From positions 5,001 through 69,000 of the forward strand of contig MWCT01000006.1 in assembly GCA_002070185.1 (NCBI GenBank): a stretch of DNA of 64,000 bases. Reading direction: 5' to 3'. This DNA comes from a candidate division BRC1 bacterium ADurb.Bin183. Its GTDB lineage: Bacteria > Sumerlaeota > Sumerlaeia > MWCT01. The notes under the pieces are model-generated. The model did no database searches. It saw nothing but the letters and a program-made list of their open reading frames with translations, and had not been told where the DNA came from. Shown here one piece after another: positions 36,263 through 44,434 of this stretch (the stretch's first letter is position 1; every line of letters starts with the position of its first letter). The position numbers and the translations under genes are program-made.

Positions 36263-37797
36263 GGAGAATATCCCGTATATATTTGTTTTTTGCCTTAATA
36301 GCCCTGTTTTATCTGGGGCTGCCTTCATTTATCCGCCCTCTTTATCCAAGGGATGAAGGGCGATATGCGGAGGTTGCTCGACAAGCCACCGATAATGGAT
36401 GCTGGCTGATTCCTTATCTTAATGGAATTCCGCATCTCACCAAACCGCCGCTTTACTACGATTTGACAGGTGTTGCCTTTTCTCTGTTGGGTCAGAATCT
36501 GTTTTCGGCTCGATTGATTTCCGTCATCTCATTTATGGGATGTCTGCTTTTGACTATCAAATGGGCCGGAAAACAGGGCGGTATCGAAGCGGCGAAGATA
36601 ACTGCCATTCTTACATTTGCCATGGTTCAGCCCGTTTTGGCGGGACAATTCGGCGATCTGAACATGCTTTTGACCTTTTTTGTGACGGCAGGAATGCTCT
36701 TGATATTTGATGGTATGCTTAATCCCGAAAAAAGGTACTCGTGGCACTGGGGCTGGGCGCTGGTCTCTTTGGGATTCCTTGTGAAGGGACCTCCGGCTCT
36801 GATTCTTCCCGTCGGAACAATCTCCTTGTTCAGGATTGTACATGGACGATCCGCCAAAATAAATTGGAAGCCTTTGGTTGCCGCTTTTGCCATTTTTATG
36901 TTGATCGCTGCGCCTTGGTTTCTCTGGATCCTGGCGAGCATGGAGAAGAACGTGATACCTTTCTGGTGGAAATATTCCTTACAGCGGTCGGCGATTAATA
37001 AAGAGAGAAGTTCCGTATTTTACTTTTTTAATTATCTTCCTATTGTTATTTTGGGGACATCGGGCTGGGGGCTCGCTTACTATTGGGGATTAATCAAAAG
37101 AATAAAACGCTCCATGCCCCTTTTGATAAATGGGCAATTTTCCAAAGGGTTCATGATATTATTTTCCGGGGCGAACGCATTCGAGTCATTTTTATTATCC
37201 TGGATTATCTTTACGCTGGCTTTTTTTTCTTTAATCCGCGCTACGATGTTTTCTTACATCCAGCCCCTGTATCCCGCCGCAGCATTGTTTTTAGGTGTTT
37301 TTTACGCAAAAAAATACAAAACATGGTCTGGGTTTTATTTAACGCATCATAAAAGAATTATTGCCTCTCTTTCAATGACATGTGCAATTATTTGGATATT
37401 TGCCTGCGTATATTATCTGGCGCGCTTTGCACCCCCATCGAAAAAATTCATAGATAATAGTTATGAACTTAATGCCGTAGGAGATAAAATCGAACCGGCC
37501 AAAGGAAGGCAATTTGATTTGATTCAGATTGATGAATTTTCACCATATATCAATTATGTTCTAAAAAAGGATTCCATCCTTGTGGAGACAGAAATTCATA
37601 AGGATTTGCCAATACCCCCGGCTTTTAGCGCTTCTTGGAATAGCATTGAAAAAAAGATTCAAAACAATGACCCTCTCCTGATTGTTGCGAAGAGGAAATA
37701 CTTACAAGAAAAGAAAATAAACAATTATAATAATATTAACATTCTGTTTGAAGGACAGAAATTCACGGTATTGAAGACCCGCTCGCTTCAATTTTAG
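36259..37797 (+). CDS. ArnT-like membrane glycosyltransferase (GT-C, GT39/GT83 type)
   Basis: A 512-residue polytopic transferase with about eleven helices. The first periplasmic loop has YPRDEGRYAEVARQATDNG and HLTKPPLYYDL, the D-E-x-R-Y and K-P-P-L/W motifs of ArnT and protein mannosyltransferases. Enzymes of this type move a sugar from an undecaprenyl carrier to lipid A or to proteins in the periplasm; the sugar here is unknown. A C-terminal soluble domain follows the last helix (from about 395). GTG 36259 overlaps the regulator stop. It sits between the regulator and its kinase, so its expression is tied to that system. Confidence 0.87.
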   Translation: MRRISRIYLFFALIALFYLGLPSFIRPLYPRDEGRYAEVARQATDNGCWLIPYLNGIPHLTKPPLYYDLTGVAFSLLGQNLFSARLISVISFMGCLLLTIKWAGKQGGIEAAKITAILTFAMVQPVLAGQFGDLNMLLTFFVTAGMLLIFDGMLNPEKRYSWHWGWALVSLGFLVKGPPALILPVGTISLFRIVHGRSAKINWKPLVAAFAIFMLIAAPWFLWILASMEKNVIPFWWKYSLQRSAINKERSSVFYFFNYLPIVILGTSGWGLAYYWGLIKRIKRSMPLLINGQFSKGFMILFSGANAFESFLLSWIIFTLAFFSLIRATMFSYIQPLYPAAALFLGVFYAKKYKTWSGFYLTHHKRIIASLSMTCAIIWIFACVYYLARFAPPSKKFIDNSYELNAVGDKIEPAKGRQFDLIQIDEFSPYINYVLKKDSILVETEIHKDLPIPPAFSASWNSIEKKIQNNDPLLIVAKRKYLQEKKINNYNNINILFEGQKFTVLKTRSLQF

Positions 37798-37813
37798 CCT
37801 TCTTGGAGATAAT

Positions 37814-39322
37814 ATGTTCGGATCTCATAAATATTCCGGCGGAAAGAGAAGCCTTCGAACAAGGCTTTTAATCAATCTTTCCATATTTATGGCAATAATT
37901 TTTTCCGCACTCTGGTTTGTTGTGGCGGCAAGAACTCAAAAAGCCCTTTACTCCGCCCTCGATGAGGCTGTTCTTGCAAGAGCGGAAAGCGTTGCCGCTC
38001 TGCTTTCTTACGATCCCGAGAGCGGATTGCTCCGTATGGAGAAAAATGAAAGGCTGATGTATGAATTCCGCGCCGATGAAGATGACGCCTTTTTTCAAAT
38101 CCGCGACGCATCGAATGGACGGATTTGCTTCCTTGCGCCTTCGATGAAAAGCAAAGAATTCCGTTCGGAGGCGATGAACAAAATCGCCCGCAAAAAAAGC
38201 AAAAAGAAGATTTATTGGAACGATGTTTTTGGAAAGGAAAACGTGCGTTGTCTGCGCTGGTTGACATCGCCGCAGAAACGGCAAATTCCCACAGGCGCCC
38301 CCATCTTTCTTTTTGGAGAATGCCAAATTGCATCATCCGCTTCTCTTGAAATTATTGTCGGGATAGAGCGGGAGAACGTTGACCGCAATTTTCAACGGAT
38401 TATGGCATATTCTGCAGGCGCTTTTTCCCTGACATTTATTCTCGTTCTATTTCTAACCAATCTTCTTTTGAGTTATTCCTTGCGTTCGCTTTCGCGCCTT
38501 TCAAAGGAACTGAATCAAATTGATAAAATATCATCCGCTATTTCAATTTCAGAGGGCGATGACCGGGAAACCCGGCGCGTGGCATCCGCCATCAATGCCC
38601 TGTTGGAACGGCTTGCCCAATCGGTGGAATGGGAGCGGCGGATGACATCCAATGTTGCTCACGAATTGCGCACGCCTCTGGCAGCCCTTCGTTCCACATT
38701 GGAGGTGGCTCTCAGCCGCAAGCGCAGCGATGGCGAATATCAAGAAGCGATGCAGGATTCTTTATCCTTAGTTTGCCAAATGCAACGTTTGGTGGAAAAC
38801 CTGTTGAATCTTGCGCGCCTCGAATCCGAACAATCGCCTATAATTCTCGAGTCGTTGAATCTAACTCAAATGGTCAAAGAGTGCTTGACTGGCTTTCAAT
38901 TGCAAGCGCAGAGCAAAAATATTTTTATTGATTTACGCACAGAGGATGAGGTGCGCCTTTCAATTGACAAAGACAAATTAAGGGTAATCCTAAATAATAT
39001 TCTGGATAATGCCGTGGAATATACGCCGAGCGGCGGAAATATCCTTATTCAAACGCGATATAAAACAGAAAATGCCGCCGCTGAAATTCTGGTGGAAAAT
39101 TCGGGCGACCCGCTTTCTGATGAGGAACTTAATAACATTTTCAAAAGATTTCACAGGCAAGATACATCACGAGCGGCTGGCGTTCATTTTGGCATCGGAC
39201 TCAACCTTGTTCATTCTTTGTGCGACCTTTTAAACATTCAAATATCTGCCTCCTCCCGACCGGGTGTCGCCTTATCATTATACCTGAACATCCCGCAGAT
39301 GAATTCGGAGAAAAGCTTATGA
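37814..39322 (+). CDS. Sensor histidine kinase of the embedded two-component system
   Basis: A 502-residue membrane kinase. Helix 1 (about 18-38) and helix 2 (about 195-217) enclose a periplasmic domain of about 155 residues; a HAMP-like region follows. The dimerisation domain holds the phospho-acceptor in NVAHELRTPLAAL (His about 282). The ATPase domain has the N-box NILDNAVEYT and the G2 box GIGLNLVHSL; the G1 box (VENSGDPLS) is slightly divergent. Its regulator is at 35564. GGAGATA is the SD. The ATG of the next gene overlaps its stop (ATGA). Confidence 0.93.
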   Translation: MFGSHKYSGGKRSLRTRLLINLSIFMAIIFSALWFVVAARTQKALYSALDEAVLARAESVAALLSYDPESGLLRMEKNERLMYEFRADEDDAFFQIRDASNGRICFLAPSMKSKEFRSEAMNKIARKKSKKKIYWNDVFGKENVRCLRWLTSPQKRQIPTGAPIFLFGECQIASSASLEIIVGIERENVDRNFQRIMAYSAGAFSLTFILVLFLTNLLLSYSLRSLSRLSKELNQIDKISSAISISEGDDRETRRVASAINALLERLAQSVEWERRMTSNVAHELRTPLAALRSTLEVALSRKRSDGEYQEAMQDSLSLVCQMQRLVENLLNLARLESEQSPIILESLNLTQMVKECLTGFQLQAQSKNIFIDLRTEDEVRLSIDKDKLRVILNNILDNAVEYTPSGGNILIQTRYKTENAAAEILVENSGDPLSDEELNNIFKRFHRQDTSRAAGVHFGIGLNLVHSLCDLLNIQISASSRPGVALSLYLNIPQMNSEKSL

Positions 39323-40761
39323 AAAGCAAGAATTCCCCAATAATATTGCTGTTGATTCTTGCCGCTTGTTTATGGGCGGCAGCGCCGGCGCTTTGGGATT
39401 TATGGGGACCCGATGAGTGCCGTTATGTCCAAGTTTCAAAGGAATTGCTCCAACATGGCAACCCATTTCGCCTGACCGTCAACGGCGAGTTTTATGAAGA
39501 TAAGCCGCCGCTGCCTTTTATTTTGATGGCTATTCCGCTGGCTTTGAACGGCGGCGCAGTCAACTCCCTCTTCTGCCGATATCCTTCCATAATTATGAGT
39601 ATTTTAATCCTTATCTTTACATACTATATAGGGAGACGCTTATTCTCGGAGCGTGCAGGATTATGGGCGGCGCTTTGTTTGATGACCGCTCCTCTTTTTT
39701 GGCAGGAAGCCCCGTCTGCCCGGTTGGATATGCAATTTTCATTCTGGGTTCTATTTCCCATCTGGATTTATGCCATGCATCCTAAAATGAAATTGGGACA
39801 AGCGGCGCTTTTTTGGCTTGGGGTATCATGCGGCGCGCTAACCAAAGGTCCTGTGATATTGATATTCATTCTCGCATTTTTATTGGGCATGCAAAAAAAT
39901 TCGCCGGAGGAGCGTCCATTTAAAAAAGTATATTTTCTGTGGGGCATCATTTTAACTCTGCTCATCTGCCTTGGGTGGATGTGGGCGGAAAGCCGAGCCT
40001 CCTCCATGGAAGCTATTCAGAATCAAGCAAAAACTCAGATTATTAAACGAATCTTTTCGCCCTCGCTTCATAAAAACCCATTCTGGTATTATATATTTAA
40101 CCTCCCTGTGAGTTTTGCGCCTTGGATTATTCCTGTTGCCGCAGGCGCATTTTCCCTTTTTCGATACCAACAGTTTCGCAAAGAACATCTAAAGAAACTA
40201 TACCCTCTTGTTATGTGGATTTGTCTGCCGTTGATATTTTTTTCCATTTTAGGAGGAAAGCGCGAGCAATATCTTCTGCCGATATATCCAGCGCTAGCTT
40301 TATTTGCCGGTTGGTATATCTCTGAGGTGATTTGGGACAAAATCGTTCGCCTGCCCTTTTTTCATCCTATGAGCGCGGGCATCTTATCGAAAAAGGTTTT
40401 TGTGATTGCTTATACGGCGGCGTTGATTGCTTTATGGATTGTGTTTCCGCTCTTGAATCAAAGAAAAAGCCCGCGCCCCTTGTGCCTTCGTCTGGATACA
40501 CTGGCGCAAGAATACGGATCAAATGTTGGCGTTTTGAAATATGGTTTAAGACAAACGTTTCAGGTTTATGGCAATTACAAGATTATGAAAGTTTTTGAGG
40601 AGGAATTAAATATAGGCAAAGAAACGCCCAGCATAATTCTTGTAAAAGATAAAGGCGGGGCGGAGAGCAAACACAAATGGCAGGAATGGGGATATGCCCC
40701 TGATTCAAAATTTAAATTGAGCGGCGACACCTTTGAAATTTGGGTGAAAAGGAAATTATAA
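39319..40761 (+). CDS. Second ArnT-like membrane glycosyltransferase
   Basis: A 480-residue polytopic protein starting at ATG 39319, which overlaps the kinase stop as ATGA and has GGAGAAAAG as SD. It shares the motifs of the first transferase: GPDECRYVQVSKELL and YEDKPPLPFIL in the first loop, then about ten helices and a short soluble C-terminus. It is clearly a paralogue of the 36259 gene in type, but the two are too different to be a recent duplication. Both probably use undecaprenyl-linked donors on the periplasmic face. The metallophosphoesterase gene follows after one base. Confidence 0.87.
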   Translation: MKSKNSPIILLLILAACLWAAAPALWDLWGPDECRYVQVSKELLQHGNPFRLTVNGEFYEDKPPLPFILMAIPLALNGGAVNSLFCRYPSIIMSILILIFTYYIGRRLFSERAGLWAALCLMTAPLFWQEAPSARLDMQFSFWVLFPIWIYAMHPKMKLGQAALFWLGVSCGALTKGPVILIFILAFLLGMQKNSPEERPFKKVYFLWGIILTLLICLGWMWAESRASSMEAIQNQAKTQIIKRIFSPSLHKNPFWYYIFNLPVSFAPWIIPVAAGAFSLFRYQQFRKEHLKKLYPLVMWICLPLIFFSILGGKREQYLLPIYPALALFAGWYISEVIWDKIVRLPFFHPMSAGILSKKVFVIAYTAALIALWIVFPLLNQRKSPRPLCLRLDTLAQEYGSNVGVLKYGLRQTFQVYGNYKIMKVFEEELNIGKETPSIILVKDKGGAESKHKWQEWGYAPDSKFKLSGDTFEIWVKRKL

Positions 40762-40762
40762 G

Positions 40763-41782
40763 ATGTCTCGATATACTATTATATTTCGCGGATTTGCGAT
40801 CCTGATGTTTTCACTTTGGTTGTCTTTGCAAATATACGCGCTGATTGTGCAGCGCAAAGGGGATTCTCCCTTGCCTCCATTATTCGGTAATTTTCCAGCC
40901 ATCCGAGCGCATCTGGAACGTGACACGGAAGATGGGGATTTTTCATTCGCTGTGGTTGGGGATACCAAAAGCATTGGGACTTTTGAAAAGATTGTAGAGC
41001 ATTTGCGCCGGACGCCGATTAGTTTCGCGGTTCTTTTGGGCGACTGTTCTTCAGGCGGCTCGGAAGAACACCATAGGTATTTCCGATCCGAATGCGCCGA
41101 GGAGTATGCGCTTTCAGTGCCAGTATTCTATGTGGTGGGGAACCATGATGTTAACCCAGTCAAATTCCCGTTCGAACGATTCGAAGAAATGTATGGTCCC
41201 AGCATTTTTAAATTTGAATATCGAAAATGTCTGTTTATTGTTTTACGCATCCTTGATGCGCCATACTCGAATAAAGAAAGCATGGATTTTCTTGAAGAGT
41301 TAAGCCAAACAGACCTTCGCAAATACAGATATAAATTTGTTTTTATGCACATCCCGCCGCCTGTTTCTCCTTTTATCAAGGCGAGGCAATATAAAGAATC
41401 CGCCCAGCTTGAAGCGATGTTTGATAAGATGGGAATTGATTACGTTTTTGCAGGAGATTTCCACGGTTATGCGGAAAGCCGAAAACCAAAGACGACCTAC
41501 ATAATCACAGGCGGCGGCGGCAGCAATCTCAGAAAAGTTCCCGCTAATCAATTCCACCATGCGGTAGTGTGCCGAGTTGCTGAAAATTCGATTGATAAGC
41601 GTATTATCTACGTGCCTGAAACTAAATATTTTGAAGATCGCCTCGAAAAATTCGCCATTATTTCATTTTATCCATGGATGCAAAAAAATGTATATCTGTT
41701 AATTGCTACTGATGTCCTGTGTATTTTGTGTATTATCGCGTTGATGAAATCGGTAACGATAAAAAAGAAAGAAAATAAATAG
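40763..41782 (+). CDS. Membrane-anchored metallophosphoesterase
   Basis: A 339-residue calcineurin-like phosphoesterase. An N-terminal helix (about 8-26) and a C-terminal helix (about 308-328) flank the catalytic domain. The five metal-binding blocks are present: VVGDTKS, LLGDCSSGG, VVGNHDVNP, MHIPPP and AGDFHGY. The usual D-x-H of block one is replaced by D-T-K, so the metal site may differ. With a single N-terminal anchor the domain should be periplasmic. Substrates could be lipid A or carrier-lipid phosphates, given the two ArnT-like neighbours; this is inference. It begins one base after the upstream stop. Confidence 0.87.
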   Translation: MSRYTIIFRGFAILMFSLWLSLQIYALIVQRKGDSPLPPLFGNFPAIRAHLERDTEDGDFSFAVVGDTKSIGTFEKIVEHLRRTPISFAVLLGDCSSGGSEEHHRYFRSECAEEYALSVPVFYVVGNHDVNPVKFPFERFEEMYGPSIFKFEYRKCLFIVLRILDAPYSNKESMDFLEELSQTDLRKYRYKFVFMHIPPPVSPFIKARQYKESAQLEAMFDKMGIDYVFAGDFHGYAESRKPKTTYIITGGGGSNLRKVPANQFHHAVVCRVAENSIDKRIIYVPETKYFEDRLEKFAIISFYPWMQKNVYLLIATDVLCILCIIALMKSVTIKKKENK

Positions 41783-41794
41783 CCCTTGAATTAA

Positions 41795-43204
41795 TTATTC
41801 TTTTTCAAGGTCGTCGCGTATGAGACGATAATGATCTCGGATGGAGGCAAGACGACCTTGCGCCTCCTTGAGCTTGTCAGTGGTGGATTGCAGCCTTGCA
41901 GCAAGATGTTTCGCAAGGCTTAAGCCAATCTCCGGCGCGCAACGCAAAAACTCCTGAAACTGTTCCTCCGCAATTTCCAAAAGAACCGTGCGGCTCAAAG
42001 CGCGAATAGTCGCCGTGCGGCGCGCATTTAAAAGCGTGCTCATCTCGCCGATAAATGACCCGGGCATATTAATGACGGCAATCTGCCGACCCGCTTTCAA
42101 AATCTCAACCTCGCCTTTGAGCAACATATAAGCGTTGCGAGATTCATCCTCCTCATAAAAAAGAATATCAGAAGGCTCGAGAACCCGCGGTCGGATTAGC
42201 GCCGTTTCCTCCTGCAGAATTTTGCGGATCGCCTCGTTTTTGATTTCGGATTCGATGATGGACTTCATCTCTTCCGGCGGGAGAACGGCTTCCGCTTTTG
42301 GGCGGATGATGCGAGTGGCGCCCGGTTCAAATTTCCCTTCCAGATACAATTCCAGATCCTGAATAAGCGTGGCGCAATTTAAATACCGCAAAAAAGGCTC
42401 GCGTTGGCACATCTTCAAAATAATCGCGCAGACTTCATCCGAAAGACTGGGAAGATAGCGGGCAGGGGAGGGTATGTCGTCTGTAATTTTTTTAGTCAAA
42501 AGAAGCGATGTGTTCAGATCCGAATAGGGCGGTTTGCCAACGAGAAGCGTATAAAATGTAATCCCCAACGCATAAATATCCGTCCTGATGTCAATGTTGC
42601 TCTCCCCGCGAGCCTGCTCGGGCGAGGAAAAAAGCGGCGTCCCGAGCATCATGCCAGCCATCGTCATAGAAATATCCACCTGCTCCCGGGCAAGACCAAA
42701 ATCAGTCAACTTTGCCGTCCCATTTTCGGCGATGATGATATTGGACGGCTTGACATCCCGATGAATAATTTTCAGTTTATCGGCGGCTTCAAGGGCGCGC
42801 GCAATAGCAAGAATAATCGCGGCAGCCTCTTTTTCGCCAAAACAGCCCTTGCGCTTTTGAATATTGGAAAGCGTTTCCCCTTTGACGAATTCCATGATGG
42901 AATAGTAGTAACCTTCATAAGTGCCGTAGCCGTATCCGGCGACAATATTCGGATGACGCAACTTTTTGAGCGTTTCCGCCTCTCTAATCAACCTCCGGAC
43001 AAATTCGCGGTTTTTGCAATAATGAAGGTGGAACACCTTCAGCGCAACGCGTTCGCCGGTTGCCTCGTTCATAGCCTCAAAAACAACGCCGCTGGCGCCT
43101 TTGCCCACTTGCTCAATTATTGTAAAACCCGATATAATATTTCGCCGAAACTGACCGATTTCGGTCAACGGACTCATGGCTTGTAAGGTGTCCCGCTTGT
43201 TCAT
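41795..43204 (-). CDS. Ser/Thr protein kinase fused to a C-terminal cyclic-nucleotide-binding domain
   Basis: A 469-residue cytoplasmic protein. Residues about 25-285 are a Hanks-type kinase with G-loop GKGASGVVFEA, catalytic Lys in ALKVF, HRDVKPSN, DFG in LTDFGLA and SSPEQAR. Residues about 330-435 are a CRP-like cyclic-nucleotide domain whose phosphate cassette reads FIGEMSTLLNARRTATIRA, keeping the Glu and Arg that hold the cyclic phosphate. It is therefore probably a cAMP- or cGMP-regulated kinase. There is no membrane helix; a short coiled tail follows. ATG 43204 is used because the longer frame (to 43243) would run into the tRNA gene. It lies 27 bases downstream of that tRNA on the same strand. 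Confidence 0.9.
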   Translation of the reverse strand: MNKRDTLQAMSPLTEIGQFRRNIISGFTIIEQVGKGASGVVFEAMNEATGERVALKVFHLHYCKNREFVRRLIREAETLKKLRHPNIVAGYGYGTYEGYYYSIMEFVKGETLSNIQKRKGCFGEKEAAAIILAIARALEAADKLKIIHRDVKPSNIIIAENGTAKLTDFGLAREQVDISMTMAGMMLGTPLFSSPEQARGESNIDIRTDIYALGITFYTLLVGKPPYSDLNTSLLLTKKITDDIPSPARYLPSLSDEVCAIILKMCQREPFLRYLNCATLIQDLELYLEGKFEPGATRIIRPKAEAVLPPEEMKSIIESEIKNEAIRKILQEETALIRPRVLEPSDILFYEEDESRNAYMLLKGEVEILKAGRQIAVINMPGSFIGEMSTLLNARRTATIRALSRTVLLEIAEEQFQEFLRCAPEIGLSLAKHLAARLQSTTDKLKEAQGRLASIRDHYRLIRDDLEKE

Positions 43205-43231
43205 TTTGGAAGGTCTTCCGTGAGGTTGGCA

Positions 43232-43308
43232 TGGTGGGCCCACCAGGACTCGAACCTGGGACCAACCGGTTATGAGCCGGTAGCTCTAACCAACTGAGCT
43301 ATGGGCCC
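43232..43308 (-). tRNA. tRNA with CAU anticodon, probably tRNA-Ile2 (lysidine substrate)
   Basis: A complete cloverleaf of 77 bases with encoded CCA: acceptor GGGCCCA/TGGGCCC, D-arm with AGCTCAGTTGGTTAGAGC, anticodon stem ACCGG/CCGGT around loop CTCATAA, and T-arm CCAGG-TTCGAGT-CCTGG. The CAU anticodon is shared by initiator Met, elongator Met and Ile2. Acceptor pairs C4-G69 and C5-G68 are the known TilS identity elements of Ile2, and the TTGGTC variable region matches Ile2 rather than Met. The acceptor begins G-G with a 1-72 pair, which excludes the usual initiator form. Confidence 0.95.
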
Positions 43309-43365
43309 CCCACAAAAATAAAACCCGAGCGAATGCCTTATCAGCATGTAAAAATCTGAATACGT

Positions 43366-43392
43366 ATCATAGATGAGCGCTTCGCATGTCAA
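43366..43392 (-). promoter_or_regulatory. Candidate sigma-70-type promoter for the tRNA-kinase unit
   Basis: On the minus strand a perfect TTGACA (43392-43387) is followed after a short 15-base spacer by TATGAT (43371-43366), 58 bases before the tRNA 5' end. No terminator separates the tRNA from the kinase gene. Confidence 0.5.
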
Positions 43393-43494
43393 GGATAAAT
43401 CCCCTATAAAAATTCGTCTTTACTACCAAGCCATCTTGTGAGATATATAATTAATGGTTTGAGTAAAACAAAAAAATGATGCACGAGGTTTTAG

Positions 43495-44418
43495 ATGCGC
43501 CACTTGTTAATTATCCTCATAGCGGAGGCGATTGTTATGGCTGGATACGGACAGGCAAAGGAGAATCAAATCTATAATTCTCTTACGCCAGAAGAGGAAT
43601 ATGTTATTCTCCGAAAGGGAACCGAGCGCCCTTTCAGCGGAAAATATTGCAACTTTAAAGAAAGAGGAACTTACATCTGCAAAAGATGCAACACTCCGCT
43701 TTACCGCTCAAATGATAAATTCGATTCAGGATGCGGCTGGCCCAGCTTTGATGACGAAATACCGGGCGCGGTCAAGCGCGTTATTGATGCGGATGGGCGC
43801 AGAACGGAAATCCTCTGCGCCAAATGCGGCGCGCATCTCGGTCATGTTTTCAAAGGAGAGGGATTCACGCCTAAGAACACAAGACATTGCGTTAATTCCA
43901 TCTCGCTGGATTTTCTTGCAGAAAATGACCGCCCTGCCACCGAAACAGCCGTTTTTGCCGCAGGATGTTTCTGGGGCGTGGAATACCATTTCCAAAAAGC
44001 GCCCGGCGTGATTTCAACGAGCGTAGGTTATACCGGCGGGATAAAACCAAATCCAACATATCAGGATGTCTGCGCCGGCGAAACCGGTCATGCCGAGGCA
44101 ATCGAGGTGGTTTTTGACCCAGCCAAAACATCCTTCGAAAATCTTGCCAGACTCTTTTTTGAAATCCACGACCCAACGCAAGTTGATCGCCAAGGTCCGG
44201 ACATCGGCGAGCAATACCGCTCTGCCATCTTTTACAAAAACGAGGAGCAAAAGAAAACTGCGGAACGGCTCATTGAAATGCTCAAACAAAAAGGGCTGCG
44301 AGTCGCCACTAAAATCGAACCGGACGCGCCTTTTTGGCGCGCTGAAGATTATCATCAAAAATATTATGAGAAAAAACGCCAGAAACCCTATTGCCATATT
44401 TATCAAAAACGATTTTAA
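43495..44418 (+). CDS. msrBA: Exported MsrB-MsrA fusion, peptide methionine sulfoxide reductase
   Basis: A 307-residue bifunctional repair enzyme that reduces both R- and S-methionine sulfoxide in proteins. A signal peptide (residues 1-22, ending GYGQA) places it in the periplasm. MsrB comes first (about 30-150), with zinc Cys pairs in CKRC and CAKC, GCGWPSF and the catalytic Cys in RHCVNS. MsrA follows (about 155-305) with catalytic GCFWGVEYHF, GYTGG and PTQVDRQGPDIGEQYRS. The last Cys (KPYCHIYQ) may act as resolving residue. No cognate thioredoxin-domain or DsbD-like electron donor gene is adjacent. Confidence 0.95.
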   Translation: MRHLLIILIAEAIVMAGYGQAKENQIYNSLTPEEEYVILRKGTERPFSGKYCNFKERGTYICKRCNTPLYRSNDKFDSGCGWPSFDDEIPGAVKRVIDADGRRTEILCAKCGAHLGHVFKGEGFTPKNTRHCVNSISLDFLAENDRPATETAVFAAGCFWGVEYHFQKAPGVISTSVGYTGGIKPNPTYQDVCAGETGHAEAIEVVFDPAKTSFENLARLFFEIHDPTQVDRQGPDIGEQYRSAIFYKNEEQKKTAERLIEMLKQKGLRVATKIEPDAPFWRAEDYHQKYYEKKRQKPYCHIYQKRF

Positions 44419-44434
44419 GAAAATTCGGCAGGTT

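Noticed and set aside
39220-39318. Extension of the second ArnT-like gene to 39220
   Set aside because: The region codes for the end of the histidine kinase; ATG 39319 has an SD and an ATGA junction.
43205-43243. N-terminal extension of the kinase from GTG 43243
   Set aside because: It would overlap the 3' end of the tRNA gene; ATG 43204 is adequate.
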